A stretch of DNA of 64,000 bases from RFPI01 sp964470195 (GCA_964470195.1 CAYYBG010000001.1:59053-123052), one strand, 5' to 3'; positions 53,890 through 63,783 are shown, numbered from the stretch's first letter. A program made the numbers and translations. The notes: generated from the letters alone by a model not told the origin.

Positions 53890-55935
53890 TTGAGCAAACT
53901 CTCCGACTTCTCAGAGATTCCTAAACCGGTTGTTTCCCGATTGCATAAACTGGGAATCACTACACTATCGCAACTCATTTTCCATTTCCCTTTACGCTAT
54001 TTGGATGAAACCAAAATCATTCGTATCTCAGATTTACGTATTGGGGAAACTGCTCAAGTACAGGCTGAAGTAAAATTAGCCGAGATAATCTATAAACCCA
54101 GGCGTGCCCTTCTGGTGAAAGTAAGCGACGGGAGTGGTGAATTGTTTGTGCGTTTATTAAATTTCTATCCAAGTCAGATAGAACAAATGCAAGCCGGTAA
54201 CATTTTTAGAATCTTAGGGGAAGTAAGGTTAGGGTTTTATGGTTACGAGATGGTTCATCCTCAACTAAGAAGAGCTAGTGATAACGCCTCTATCAAAAAC
54301 ACCTTAACACCTATTTACCCAAGTACGGCAGGATTGACACAATATACACTAGCAAAGTGGATAGATTGGGCGTTAATACGCGCCGATCTATCAGAGTATT
54401 TTCCTGGAAAATGTTATCCAGCCGGAATGTTATCTTTTGCTGATAGTATGCGCATCATTCATCATCCCGACCACAGTGTAGATATTCAACAATTAGAAGC
54501 TCGACAACATCCAGCATGGCAAAGATTGGCATTCGATGAGTTGTTAGCACAACAATTATCTATGCGTCGTCATTATCTAAGTCGACATCAGTTACATGCC
54601 CCAAATATTAAATCTGATGGTGTATTAATTAAGCGATTTCTGGACTTACTTCCTTTTCAGCTTACCCCTGGACAGAATAAAGTTATCCAAGAAATAAATA
54701 CGGATTTAAACAAATCATTCCCTATGAACCGCTTGTTGCAAGGTGATGTTGGCAGTGGAAAAACTGTGGTGGCGACTATTGCTGCCCTGCAAGCGATTGC
54801 TAGCGGATATCAAGTAGCATTGATGGCACCGACAGAGATTTTGGCTGAACAGCACTATAAAAAAATTGCCAGTTGTTTTGAGGCCTTAGGATTGAATTGT
54901 GTATGGTTGTCTGGTAGCCAAACTAAGAAAAAAAAGCTACAACAGTATGAGCAGATAAGTCATGGCCAAGCGCATTTAGCCATTGGAACTCATGCTTTGA
55001 TTCAGCAACAAGTGAGCTTTGCAAAACTTGGTTTAGTGATTGTGGATGAGCAACATCGCTTTGGTGTTGAACAACGATTGATGCTGAAGCAAAAAGCTAA
55101 TACCAGTGATTGGATAGCACATCAATTAATGATGACGGCAACTCCAATACCACGTACTCTGTCGATGAGTTATTTTGCCGATTTAGATGTCTCTGTTATT
55201 GATTGCTTACCTCCGGGCAGGTCACCGATTCAAACAAAATTAGTGAATGTAGAACGACGCGATGAGGTGGTTCAGCTTATAAAAAAGGTTTGTCAGGCCG
55301 GCACTCAGGTCTATTGGCTTTGTCCATTGATAGAGGAATCAGAGGCATTACAATTGCAAACAGCTATTGATACCTTCGAGACACTATCGGCAGATTTTCC
55401 TGACCTCAAAGTCGGTCTGGTTCACGGAAAATTAAAAGCAGCTGAAAAACAACTGGTCATGCAGAGGTTTTATGCTAATGAAATTCAAGTGCTAGTTTGT
55501 ACTACAGTGATTGAAGTGGGTGTCGATGTTCCTAATGCCACCATTATGGTGATAGAACATGCTGAGAGAATGGGGCTGAGCCAGCTGCACCAATTGCGTG
55601 GGCGTGTCGGTAGGGGTTCGCACAAAAGTACCTGTATTTTGCTTTTCCAAAAACCACTCAGTCAGATGGCGAGAGCAAGATTACGGGTGATTTACGAGAA
55701 TAATGATGGCTTTAAAATTGCAGAACAAGATTTACATTTGAGAGGACCAGGAGAATTTTTAGGTACCCGTCAAAGCGGCTTACCGATGTTAAAAGTTGCC
55801 GACCTAGATCGGGATAAACCTTTATTACGACTAGTGCAACAGCAAGCAGAGCAAATGTTGAGGCAATACCCACAACAATCACAACAGCAAATTTTACGTT
55901 GGTTAGGTACTTTACAAGACCTTGCTACCGTTTAG
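53890..55935 (+). CDS. recG: ATP-dependent DNA helicase RecG
   Basis: RecG remodels forks and branch-migrates Holliday junctions. The 681 residues have an OB-fold wedge domain at about 60-160, Walker A GDVGSGKT at 285-292, DEQH (VIVDEQHRFGVEQR), and a C-terminal lobe with HQLRGRVGRG and the RecG-specific LRGPGEFLGTRQSGLP. The start is TTG 53890 (MSKLSDF...), the furthest start after ridA that keeps the family N-terminus. I see no good SD ahead of it. The frame ends 23 bases before the chosen ubiC start. Confidence 0.96.
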   Translation: MSKLSDFSEIPKPVVSRLHKLGITTLSQLIFHFPLRYLDETKIIRISDLRIGETAQVQAEVKLAEIIYKPRRALLVKVSDGSGELFVRLLNFYPSQIEQMQAGNIFRILGEVRLGFYGYEMVHPQLRRASDNASIKNTLTPIYPSTAGLTQYTLAKWIDWALIRADLSEYFPGKCYPAGMLSFADSMRIIHHPDHSVDIQQLEARQHPAWQRLAFDELLAQQLSMRRHYLSRHQLHAPNIKSDGVLIKRFLDLLPFQLTPGQNKVIQEINTDLNKSFPMNRLLQGDVGSGKTVVATIAALQAIASGYQVALMAPTEILAEQHYKKIASCFEALGLNCVWLSGSQTKKKKLQQYEQISHGQAHLAIGTHALIQQQVSFAKLGLVIVDEQHRFGVEQRLMLKQKANTSDWIAHQLMMTATPIPRTLSMSYFADLDVSVIDCLPPGRSPIQTKLVNVERRDEVVQLIKKVCQAGTQVYWLCPLIEESEALQLQTAIDTFETLSADFPDLKVGLVHGKLKAAEKQLVMQRFYANEIQVLVCTTVIEVGVDVPNATIMVIEHAERMGLSQLHQLRGRVGRGSHKSTCILLFQKPLSQMARARLRVIYENNDGFKIAEQDLHLRGPGEFLGTRQSGLPMLKVADLDRDKPLLRLVQQQAEQMLRQYPQQSQQQILRWLGTLQDLATV

Positions 55936-55958
55936 TTAATATTCAAGAGTGCCACAGA

Positions 55959-56537
55959 TTGAAAGTAGTTAGACACCATTACCACGCTAGATCAGATTGG
56001 ATTCAACGTCCTTTAGCTACGTATGCTATGAATAAATGGCTATTGGAACCGGCTTCGCTTACGCAGCGATTGATAGCTCTGGGACGTGGTTTTCATGTAC
56101 AACAGTTGTTTCAGGGAAAAAGAAAAGCAAATTTTGATGAGGCAATGATATTGGGGATAAATCCACGTGACGCAGTGTTTCACAGAGAGGTCTTGTTGTA
56201 CTGTGGAAATAAACCTGTAGTTTTCGCACACAGTATTACCGCCATAGCCTCCTTGAGACAATGCTGGAAAAGCTTACGAAGTTTAGGTAACCAATCATTA
56301 GGTAGTATGTTGTTTAGCAATCCAAAAGTGTATCGAACCGCTTTCCAGTTCAAAAAACTTCATTGGCGTCACCCTCTGATGCGCAGAATGAGGCAAATAA
56401 AGCTACCTAATCAAGATTTGGATTTTCGCCAACAAGCACTGTGGGCAAGACGCTCACAGTTCTTTTTGCAACAAAATACCAGCCCCATTATGGTGACAGA
56501 GATATTTTTCCCAGTTTTGATTGATATAAAAAATTAA
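55959..56537 (+). CDS. ubiC: Chorismate--pyruvate lyase
   Basis: UbiC converts chorismate to 4-hydroxybenzoate, the first ubiquinone step. The core contains WLLEPASLTQRLIALGRGF, REVLLYCGNKPVVFAHSI, SLGNQSLGSMLF and the C-terminal EIFFPVL with the conserved Glu. TTG 55959 is chosen because it starts after the recG stop, has AAGAG upstream and gives about 192 residues including the usual leader. ATG 56028 is a shorter alternative. The frame stays open into recG, but that part is not family-like. ubiA follows after 10 bases. Confidence 0.88.
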   Translation: MKVVRHHYHARSDWIQRPLATYAMNKWLLEPASLTQRLIALGRGFHVQQLFQGKRKANFDEAMILGINPRDAVFHREVLLYCGNKPVVFAHSITAIASLRQCWKSLRSLGNQSLGSMLFSNPKVYRTAFQFKKLHWRHPLMRRMRQIKLPNQDLDFRQQALWARRSQFFLQQNTSPIMVTEIFFPVLIDIKN

Positions 56538-56547
56538 GGCAAGATTT

Positions 56548-57417
56548 GTGAAACAAACAAGCTCAAGCAATTTTAAAGCTTATATTCGGCTGATAAGATT
56601 AGATAAGCCTATAGGTATATTTTTATTACTTTGGCCTACTTTATGGGGATTGTGGATAGCCAGTGAGGGAGTGCCGAGCATAAAACTACTGTTTATTTTT
56701 ATTTTAGGCACAGTTTTTATGCGTTCAGCTGGCTGTGCTCTTAATGATATTGCAGATAGACGCTTTGATGGTAGTGTAATCCGAACTAAAAATAGACCAA
56801 TCGTCACTGGTGAGATCTCTGTGAAACAAGCCTACATCGTCAGTATAGTATTGAGTTTGTTGTCATTCATACTTGTCTTGCAACTCAATACATTGTCTAT
56901 CTTACTATCAATTCCAGCGCTATGTCTGGCTATCAGTTATCCTTATTTCAAACGTTTTTTTCCATTTCCACAGGCCTACTTAGGTATTGCATTCGGTTTT
57001 GGTATTCCTATGGGATTTGCTGCAGTTACAGGAGAGGTTGCGGGGGTGGCATGGTTAATGTTACTAGCCAATTTGTTTTGGGCTATTGCTTATGATTCAG
57101 CTTATGCAATGGTGGATAAAGCCTATGACATGAAAATTGGCATACATTCTTCAGCAATAAGTTTTGGGCGTTTTGATGTTGCCATGATTATGCTTAGTTA
57201 TGGCTTGTTTCTGGGTCTAATGTTTTGCTTGGGATGGCTTTTGGATATGCGCCAAGTATACTTTGCTTGCCTGATAGTAGCCTCTGTATTAAGCATTTAT
57301 CATTATTCATTAATAAAAACGCGTCATGTTGAATTATGTTTCAAGGCCTTTTTGCATAATAACTGGCTAGGCTTGATTATTTTCCTTGGGGTCGTATTAA
57401 ATTTCATCAAAATTTAA
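56548..57417 (+). CDS. ubiA: 4-hydroxybenzoate octaprenyltransferase
   Basis: UbiA attaches the polyprenyl tail to 4-hydroxybenzoate in the inner membrane. The 289 residues form about eight or nine helices. They carry the two Asp-rich motifs, CALNDIADRRFDGSVIRTKN near 63-82 and YDSAYAMVDKAYDMKIGIHS, as in E. coli UbiA. The start is GTG 56548 with AAGG upstream. It forms a pair with ubiC, matching successive pathway steps. Confidence 0.96.
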   Translation: MKQTSSSNFKAYIRLIRLDKPIGIFLLLWPTLWGLWIASEGVPSIKLLFIFILGTVFMRSAGCALNDIADRRFDGSVIRTKNRPIVTGEISVKQAYIVSIVLSLLSFILVLQLNTLSILLSIPALCLAISYPYFKRFFPFPQAYLGIAFGFGIPMGFAAVTGEVAGVAWLMLLANLFWAIAYDSAYAMVDKAYDMKIGIHSSAISFGRFDVAMIMLSYGLFLGLMFCLGWLLDMRQVYFACLIVASVLSIYHYSLIKTRHVELCFKAFLHNNWLGLIIFLGVVLNFIKI

Positions 57418-57456
57418 CTGGCTGAAAACAAATTAGCGTTAAAAGCACAATTGTGT

Positions 57457-57486
57457 TTGACAAGCGCGCGTTGGCTATCATAAAAT
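57457..57486 (+). promoter_or_regulatory. Likely sigma-70 promoter of rplM-rpsI
   Basis: A perfect TTGACA (57457-57462) and TAAAAT (57481-57486, 5 of 6) are 18 bases apart. A GC-rich CCCGCC follows directly, the kind of discriminator expected at stringently controlled ribosomal promoters. It lies about 40 bases ahead of the rplM start. Confidence 0.65.
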
Positions 57487-57523
57487 CCCGCCTCTTAAAT
57501 TTTTTGTAATATTGGCTAGAGCA

Positions 57524-57964
57524 ATGAAAACCTTTTCAGCAAAAGCACATGAAGTTAAACGCGATTGGTACATCGTAGATGCCACCGATATGGTGTTAGG
57601 CCGCCTGGCCAGTGCCATCGCACACCGTCTTCGTGGCAAACATAAAGCGATTTACACACCTCACGTTGATACAGGCGATTACATCGTCGTTATTAATGCT
57701 GACAAAATCAAAGTTACAGGTAATAAGGGTGGAGATAAGCTTTACCATCGTCACTCGGGTTATCCAGGTGGTATTTCCACAACAACCTTTGCCAAAATGC
57801 AAGACCGTTTCCCCGGTCGAGCTTTAGAAAAAGCAGTTAAAGGTATGTTACCCAAGGGTCCGCTCGGCTACGCTATGTTCCGCAAGATGAAGGTATATGC
57901 TGGTGCTAAGCATGACCACGCAGCTCAGCAACCTAAACCTCTGGCTATTGAAAGCCAAGCTTAA
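57524..57964 (+). CDS. rplM: Large-subunit ribosomal protein L13
   Basis: L13 is an early-assembly 50S protein. The 146 residues begin MKTFSAKAHEVKRDWYIVDA and contain GRLASAIAHRLRGKHKAIYT, HVDTGDYIVVINADK and VKGMLPKGPLGYAMFRKMKVY. ATG 57524 gives the family N-terminus; an in-frame TTG at 57512 would add four residues and lacks support. rpsI follows after 9 bases. Confidence 0.97.
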   Translation: MKTFSAKAHEVKRDWYIVDATDMVLGRLASAIAHRLRGKHKAIYTPHVDTGDYIVVINADKIKVTGNKGGDKLYHRHSGYPGGISTTTFAKMQDRFPGRALEKAVKGMLPKGPLGYAMFRKMKVYAGAKHDHAAQQPKPLAIESQA

Positions 57965-57973
57965 GGATAAATT

Positions 57974-58366
57974 ATGATAGGCAAATATAACTACGGTACA
58001 GGTCGTCGCAAAGGTTCAGTTGCACGTGTGTTCCTGAAGACCGGTAAAGGTAATATCGTTGTGAACGATAAACCTGCGGATGAGTACTTTTCACGCGTCA
58101 CTTCACGCATGATTTTGCGTCAACCATTGTTGTTGACTAATAATGAAACTACTTTTGATATCATGGTCAACGTACGTGGGGGTGGTGAGTCAGGCCAAGC
58201 AGGCGCCGTTCGTCACGGTATTACCCGCGCATTAATTGATTATGATCAAGCGCTAAAGTCTGCCTTATCTAAGGCTGGTTTTGTTACTCGTGATGCACGT
58301 GAAGTAGAACGTAAAAAAGTTGGTTTACGTAAGGCTCGTCGTCGTAAACAATTCTCTAAGCGTTAA
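57974..58366 (+). CDS. rpsI: Small-subunit ribosomal protein S9
   Basis: S9 contacts P-site tRNA through its C-terminal tail. The 130 residues contain YGTGRRKGSVARVFLKTGKG, GGGESGQAGAVRHGITRALI and the terminal RKKVGLRKARRRKQFSKR, all diagnostic. It is co-transcribed with rplM and followed by a strong terminator. Confidence 0.98.
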   Translation: MIGKYNYGTGRRKGSVARVFLKTGKGNIVVNDKPADEYFSRVTSRMILRQPLLLTNNETTFDIMVNVRGGGESGQAGAVRHGITRALIDYDQALKSALSKAGFVTRDAREVERKKVGLRKARRRKQFSKR

Positions 58367-58380
58367 TTGCTGTATCTCGA

Positions 58381-58407
58381 AAAAAGCCGCATTTTGCGGC
58401 TTTTTTT
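58381..58407 (+). terminator. Rho-independent terminator of rplM-rpsI
   Basis: GCCGC / GCGGC with an ATTTT loop is flanked by A5 on the left and T7 on the right, 14 bases after the rpsI stop. The A/T flanks extend the stem. Confidence 0.92.
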
Positions 58408-58469
58408 ATCCACACTCGCTTTGTAGGATTATGTTTTGATAGTATTAGTGTTTTATTTGGGGTTAACTG

Positions 58470-59504
58470 ATGAAGAAAATTAAAGTGGGCATTGTTGGTG
58501 GCACCGGTTATACCGGCGTTGAACTGCTTCGTCTGCTTGCACTTCATCCACAAGTTGATTTGCATATCATTACTTCCAGAGCTGAAGCTGGTATAGCGGT
58601 GAGTGAGCTTTTTAGCAGCTTGCGGGGTTACGTAGATTTGAAGTTTACAGATCCTATGCTAGCCGATTTAAGCCAATGTGATTTGGTATTTTTTGCTACA
58701 CCTAATGGTATTGCCATGCAACAAGCTGAGCAATTGTTGCTTGCTGGCATTAGGATAATTGATTTGGCAGCTGATTTTCGTATTCAAGATATTCCTGTTT
58801 GGGAAAAATGGTATGGAATGTCGCATGCTTGCCCTCAGCTTGTTAAACAAGCGGTGTACGGCTTACCTGAAGTTAATCGGGAAAAAATTGCAAAGGCTAA
58901 TATTGTGGCTAATCCAGGCTGCTACCCAACCGCAGTCCAGTTAGGGTTCTTACCCCTACTTGAGGCAGAAATAATTAACCCAGAGTTTTTGATTGCGGAT
59001 GCTAAATCAGGCGTAAGTGGTGCAGGCAGAAAAGCAGAGGTACATGCTTTATTAGCTGAGTCATCCGACAGTTTTAAAGCCTATGCTGCCGGTGGCCATC
59101 GTCATTTGCCAGAAATTTCTCAAGGTTTGTCTGGAATGGCTGGAAAGCCAGTAGGTTTGACTTTCATTCCCCATTTACTGCCGATGATTAGGGGAATACA
59201 TGCAACCTTATATGCACAGTTGACGAAAGCTGTGGATGTACAAAAACTATTTGAGCAAAGATATCAGCATGAGCGGTTCGTAGACGTATTGCCAGCAGGC
59301 TCTCACCCTGAGACACGCTCTGTAAGAGGTTCAAACACATGTAGGATAGCAGTGCATCATCATCAAGATACAAATCGAGTGGTGATTTTGTCGGTAATAG
59401 ATAATTTGGTAAAAGGTGCTGCTGGTCAAGCAGTGCAAAATATGAATATTATGTTTGGTTGGGATGAAACTACAGGGTTAGAGATAGTTCCATTGCTACC
59501 TTGA
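58470..59504 (+). CDS. argC: N-acetyl-gamma-glutamyl-phosphate reductase
   Basis: ArgC reduces N-acetylglutamyl phosphate in arginine synthesis. The 344 residues contain VGIVGGTGYTGVELLRLL (NADP fold), VFFATPNGIAMQ and ANPGCYPTAVQLG with the catalytic Cys near 151. SGAGRKAEV and EISQGLSGMAG follow. It has its own unit between the rpsI terminator and erpA; the 60-base leader has AT-rich promoter-like sequence without a sharp consensus. Confidence 0.97.
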   Translation: MKKIKVGIVGGTGYTGVELLRLLALHPQVDLHIITSRAEAGIAVSELFSSLRGYVDLKFTDPMLADLSQCDLVFFATPNGIAMQQAEQLLLAGIRIIDLAADFRIQDIPVWEKWYGMSHACPQLVKQAVYGLPEVNREKIAKANIVANPGCYPTAVQLGFLPLLEAEIINPEFLIADAKSGVSGAGRKAEVHALLAESSDSFKAYAAGGHRHLPEISQGLSGMAGKPVGLTFIPHLLPMIRGIHATLYAQLTKAVDVQKLFEQRYQHERFVDVLPAGSHPETRSVRGSNTCRIAVHHHQDTNRVVILSVIDNLVKGAAGQAVQNMNIMFGWDETTGLEIVPLLP

Positions 59505-59564
59505 ACTGAAACTGCTGGTTTCGGTCTAGTCGAATGAGGCATTAACTTGATAGGAGATTGCAAA

Positions 59565-59915
59565 ATGGAAGCAGATGTAGAAATGAAAGATCCATTAGTG
59601 TTTACTGAGAATGCAGTAAAAAAAGTGAAAGAATTAATCGATGAAGAAGGTTCGCCTGATTTAAAACTGCGCGTATTTGTGACTGGTGGTGGTTGTTCTG
59701 GTTTTCAATATGGCTTTACGTTTGAAGACAGCGTTAACGAGGATGACACTCAAGTAGTTCGTGATTCCGTTACCTTGTTGATTGACCCTATGAGTTTGCA
59801 ATATTTATTAGGTGCTGAAATTGATTATCAAGACAGTTTGCAAGGTTCTCAATTTGTGATTCGTAACCCCAATGCTTCCACTACTTGTGGATGCGGGTCG
59901 TCATTCTCAGTTTAA
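59565..59915 (+). CDS. erpA: A-type iron-sulfur carrier ErpA
   Basis: ErpA delivers Fe-S clusters to apo-proteins. The 116 residues have the three conserved cysteines C44 (GGGCSGFQYGF), C108 and C110 (TTCGCGSSFSV). ATG 59565 is chosen over TTG 59547 because AGGAG lies 8 bases upstream of the ATG. It follows argC and ends ahead of a bidirectional terminator. Confidence 0.95.
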   Translation: MEADVEMKDPLVFTENAVKKVKELIDEEGSPDLKLRVFVTGGGCSGFQYGFTFEDSVNEDDTQVVRDSVTLLIDPMSLQYLLGAEIDYQDSLQGSQFVIRNPNASTTCGCGSSFSV

Positions 59916-59925
59916 ACAAATGATT

Positions 59926-59957
59926 AAAAAATTGGGGGCTTTGCCCCCTTTTTTATT
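59926..59957. terminator. Bidirectional terminator between erpA and gltA
   Basis: GGGGGC-TTT-GCCCCC flanked by A-rich (left) and T-rich (right) runs works in both directions. It lies between the convergent erpA and gltA stops and can serve both genes. Confidence 0.9.
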
Positions 59958-59969
59958 TTCTAGTAATAG

Positions 59970-61271
59970 TTAGTTTTTACGCTGATTGATTGGCACAAAA
60001 TCACGTCGGGTTTTACCAGTATAGAGTTGCCGTGGACGACCGATTTTTGTCTCACTGTCAGAGATCATTTCACTCCACTGTGCTACCCATCCAGCAGTTC
60101 TTGCTAGCGCAAAAATCGCAGTAAACATAGAGTTCGGAATACCCATGGCGCGCATTACGATACCGGAATAAAAATCGACATTTGGATATAGCTTTCGAGT
60201 AACGAAATAATCGTCCTCAAGCGCAATTCTTTCTAATTCCAATGCCAATTTAAACATCGGGTCATCATGTAAACCCAACTCATCAAGTACTTGATGGCAG
60301 GTTTCACGCATGATGGCAGCGCGCGGATCCATATTTCGATAAATACGATGTCCAAAACCCATTAGTCGGAAAGTGTCGTTTTTGTCTTTGGCACGTTTGA
60401 TGAATTCTCCTATACGGCTTACATCACCAATCTCCTCCAACATATTCAGCGTGGCTTCATTTGCGCCACCATGCGCTGGGCCCCATAAAGATGAGATGCC
60501 AGCAGAAATACAGGCAAAAGGATTAGCTCCACTTGAACCAGCTAATCTTACCGTTGAGGTAGAAGCATTTTGTTCATGGTCTGCGTGCAATATCAAAATA
60601 CGCTCAAAAGCCTTGGCCAATACAGGATTGGGCTCGTATTCTTCGCACGGGGTAGCAAACATCATATGCATAAAATTAGCTGCATAATCCAGTTTATTTT
60701 TCGGGTAGATGAATGGCTCACCAATATTGTATTTGTAGCTCCATGCCGCAATCGTGGGCACCTTTGCTAATAGACGATAGGCCGTTATCTCGCGCATTTT
60801 CTCGTCTTGGATGTTGGAAGACTCCCCATAGAAGGCAGACATAGAACCAACCACACCTATCATCACTGCCATAGGATGGGCATCACGACGGAACCCACGG
60901 AATACATTGGTGAGTTGATCGTGCAGCATGGTATGTTTGTGCACTGTATTGGTGAAGGTTTGTTTTTGCTCTGCGTTAGGCAACTCGCCATTAATCAACA
61001 AATACGAGACTTCAAGGAAGTCACAGTGTTGCGCCAGCTGCTCAATCGGATAACCACGGTAGTAAAGTAATCCCTGTTCACCATCGATAAAAGTAATATC
61101 CGAACTGCATGATGCGGTCGAGAGAAACCCTGGGTCATAGGTAAAAATACCGTGCTTGCCCAGTGTGCGAATATCAATAACATCCACACCGAGTTTGCCA
61201 GACAGCACTGGTAGCTCGATGGGTTCCTGACCATTATCAAAGGTAATGATGGCTTTGCTCGGTTTATTCAT
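59970..61271 (-). CDS. gltA: Citrate synthase
   Basis: This enzyme condenses acetyl-CoA with oxaloacetate. The 433-residue, hexameric type-II (Gram-negative) form has ITFIDGEQGLLYYRGYPIEQ, the catalytic-His segments NASTSTVRLAGSSGANPFAC and WGPAHGGANEATL, and GFGHRIYRNMDPRA. The substrate Asp is in NVDFYSGIVMRAMGIP. It stands alone, away from other TCA genes. Confidence 0.98.
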   Translation of the reverse strand: MNKPSKAIITFDNGQEPIELPVLSGKLGVDVIDIRTLGKHGIFTYDPGFLSTASCSSDITFIDGEQGLLYYRGYPIEQLAQHCDFLEVSYLLINGELPNAEQKQTFTNTVHKHTMLHDQLTNVFRGFRRDAHPMAVMIGVVGSMSAFYGESSNIQDEKMREITAYRLLAKVPTIAAWSYKYNIGEPFIYPKNKLDYAANFMHMMFATPCEEYEPNPVLAKAFERILILHADHEQNASTSTVRLAGSSGANPFACISAGISSLWGPAHGGANEATLNMLEEIGDVSRIGEFIKRAKDKNDTFRLMGFGHRIYRNMDPRAAIMRETCHQVLDELGLHDDPMFKLALELERIALEDDYFVTRKLYPNVDFYSGIVMRAMGIPNSMFTAIFALARTAGWVAQWSEMISDSETKIGRPRQLYTGKTRRDFVPINQRKN

Positions 61272-61300
61272 AATTTAACTTTATTTAATATTGACTATGG

Positions 61301-62416
61301 TTATCTAGCATAAACCGCGCCAAGAACGCGCTCGCCAGAGGCGCCGGTCACAGAGGGAACATTGCCGGCCAATCCTAGCTTGGTTTGTCTTGCTAACCAA
61401 GCGAAAGCATAGGCCTCTACCCAATTGACTGGCACACCCAAATCGTCTGAAGCCGCAATTTTCACAGGATGTAGCTTTTGCCGCAAGTTTTCTACCAAAG
61501 CTCGATTATAAGCACCGCCGCCACAAAGATAGATTTCATCACATGCTTGCGCGTACTGTTGAATCCCATGACTAATCGTAATGCTAGTAAATTCTAGCAG
61601 TGTTCTCTGAACATCGACGGCGCTTATATCGCGCTGCTTTAAAATGCCTTGCAACCAACCATAGTTAAATAAATCTCTACCCGTGCTCTTAGGAGGCGTT
61701 AATTTGAGGAAGGGCTCTGCTAGCATGTCGTCTAGTAAATCTTTATCTACCTGCCCGCTGGATGCCCAGGCCCCATCCGTGTCAAAAGCTTGTTGAATAT
61801 GATGTTGTGCCCACATATCCATCAACATATTGCCTGGACCAGAATCAAAACCAATCAGGCGCTGATGTGGAAACAGTATGGTTAAATTGGCAATGCCGCC
61901 AATATTAACAATGACTCGATTTTTTTCAGGATGCGAGAACACAGCTTGATGAAAAGCTGGCACCAATGGCGCCCCCTGACCACCGGCTGCAATATCGCGA
62001 CTGCGAAAGTCGGCAACAATATCAATACCAGATAATTCAGCCAGCAAGGCAGGATTCTGCAGTTGCAGTGTATATGCGAGTTCGGGCTTATGCCGTATGG
62101 TTTGCCCGTGACTACCGACAGCTGAAATTTGTTGCGGGTCAAAGCCAGCGGCAGATAATAGTTGTTGGATAGTTTGTGCGTAAATTTGTGAAAGACGGTT
62201 AGCTAGTTGTGCGGACTTATCAAGTTCGTTTTCGCTACAATCCTGCAAAGCCAATATGGCTTGTTTGATATCATCTGGATAGGGCAAGTGCTGGCTTGCT
62301 ACCATCCTAGAGCCATTCAAATCAAATTCACATAACACTGCATCCACACCGTCCAAGCTAGTGCCAGACATTAAGCCAATAAAGTATTGTGGTTGAGATG
62401 TTAAAGATAGTGTCAT
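61301..62416 (-). CDS. anmK: Anhydro-N-acetylmuramic acid kinase
   Basis: AnmK phosphorylates and opens 1,6-anhydroMurNAc during cell-wall recycling. The 371 residues contain IGLMSGTSLDGVDAVLCEFD, VGSHGQTIRHKP, NIGGIANLT, GFDSGPGNMLMD and LCGGGAYNRALVENL. All are family hallmarks. It is divergent from tyrS; 170 bases lie between. Confidence 0.96.
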   Translation of the reverse strand: MTLSLTSQPQYFIGLMSGTSLDGVDAVLCEFDLNGSRMVASQHLPYPDDIKQAILALQDCSENELDKSAQLANRLSQIYAQTIQQLLSAAGFDPQQISAVGSHGQTIRHKPELAYTLQLQNPALLAELSGIDIVADFRSRDIAAGGQGAPLVPAFHQAVFSHPEKNRVIVNIGGIANLTILFPHQRLIGFDSGPGNMLMDMWAQHHIQQAFDTDGAWASSGQVDKDLLDDMLAEPFLKLTPPKSTGRDLFNYGWLQGILKQRDISAVDVQRTLLEFTSITISHGIQQYAQACDEIYLCGGGAYNRALVENLRQKLHPVKIAASDDLGVPVNWVEAYAFAWLARQTKLGLAGNVPSVTGASGERVLGAVYAR

Positions 62417-62586
62417 GAAATGTTTAAGAATGTAGTGTCTAGGTTTTGCGTTAAAATGCCCGCTTTGTTTTGTAAGATAACTATTTGAATCACCTGATTT
62501 GATGCTAACAGAAAAGCATGCAAGCGAGAAGTTTGCTGCTACAGCAACTGATCAGAGTGAATACGATTTTTTAGAATGGATTAGCG

Positions 62587-63783
62587 ATGACTTCTATTCA
62601 AGATGCATTAGCCATCATAAAGCGCGGTAGTGATGAACTACTGATTGAGCAAGAGTTGGTTGAAAAACTTAAGCTGGGTAAGCCTCTTAGGGTAAAGGCT
62701 GGATTTGATCCAACGGCGCCAGATCTACATCTGGGCCACACAGTTTTGCTGAATAAGCTCAGACAATTTCAAGAGCTAGGACATCATGTGTTATTCCTAA
62801 TTGGAGATTTCACCGGCATGATAGGTGACCCAACAGGCAAAAGTGCAACGCGCCCTCCTCTCACGCAGGAGCAAGTTCAGGAAAATGCTAAATCTTACGC
62901 CGAGCAAGTATTCAAAATCCTCAAGCCTGAGCAAACCGAAGTGGTATTTAATTCCAAATGGTTGAACGAGCTTGGTGCGGCCGGCATGGTTAGATTGGCA
63001 GCCAGTCACACAGTCGCACGTATGTTAGAGCGTGATGATTTTGATAAGCGATTCAAAAATAATCAGCCTATTGCCATCCATGAATTCCTCTATCCGTTGT
63101 TACAAGGCTATGATTCAGTGGCGCTAAGATCTGATATAGAGCTAGGTGGTACTGATCAGAAATTTAACTTACTGATGGGCAGAGAGCTACAGAAACAAGC
63201 AGGCCAGTCACCACAATGTATTCTAACGATGCCTTTGTTAGAGGGCTTGGATGGTGTCCAGAAAATGTCCAAATCTTTGGGTAACTATATCGGCGTGGCT
63301 GAGCCAGCCAATATAATATTTAGCAAAATCATGTCTGTTTCTGATGAGTTGATGTGGCGTTACATCGAGTTGCTGTCATTTGAAACGCTTGCCACAATTG
63401 CTGATTGGAAAAAATTAGTCATTGATGGAGAGAACCCTAGAAATATTAAAGTACGATTTGCCCAAGAGATTGTAGCCCGCTTTCACAATCATTCAGCTGC
63501 TGTCGCTGCCCTAGAGGATTTTAATCTCCGCGCTAAAGGCGGTATACCTGACGATATTGAGCAATTCACTCTGGAGCTTGAACAATCACAAATTGGTTTG
63601 TCTCAATTGCTTAAGCAAATTGGTTTGGTCACAAGTACCTCCGAAGCTATGCGTGCTGTTGACCAGGGTGGTGTAAAAATAGATGGAGAAAAAGTCACAG
63701 ATAAGCAACTGCAAATCACGCGTGGAGCTAGTTTTGTTGTACAAGTTGGAAAACGTAAGTTTGCACGTGTCACTATAAAATAA
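62587..63783 (+). CDS. tyrS: Tyrosyl-tRNA synthetase
   Basis: TyrS charges tRNA-Tyr. The 398 residues contain HIGH as HLGH at 48-51, IGDFTGMIGDPTGKSATRPP, the TyrRS-2 (TyrZ-type) pattern, KMSKS at 226-230 and a C-terminal S4 RNA-binding domain with VDQGGVKIDGEKV. It ends 40 bases before the first rRNA promoter, a common betaproteobacterial arrangement. Confidence 0.97.
   Translation: MTSIQDALAIIKRGSDELLIEQELVEKLKLGKPLRVKAGFDPTAPDLHLGHTVLLNKLRQFQELGHHVLFLIGDFTGMIGDPTGKSATRPPLTQEQVQENAKSYAEQVFKILKPEQTEVVFNSKWLNELGAAGMVRLAASHTVARMLERDDFDKRFKNNQPIAIHEFLYPLLQGYDSVALRSDIELGGTDQKFNLLMGRELQKQAGQSPQCILTMPLLEGLDGVQKMSKSLGNYIGVAEPANIIFSKIMSVSDELMWRYIELLSFETLATIADWKKLVIDGENPRNIKVRFAQEIVARFHNHSAAVAALEDFNLRAKGGIPDDIEQFTLELEQSQIGLSQLLKQIGLVTSTSEAMRAVDQGGVKIDGEKVTDKQLQITRGASFVVQVGKRKFARVTIK

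Noticed and set aside
56176..56183. Another TGTTTCAC half-site inside ubiC
   Set aside because: The following bases AGAGAGGT do not complete the palindrome.
62502..62630. Short open frame of about 42 codons before and overlapping the tyrS start, considered as a leader peptide
   Set aside because: It has only two scattered Tyr codons, no SD, and no attenuator-like hairpin pair.
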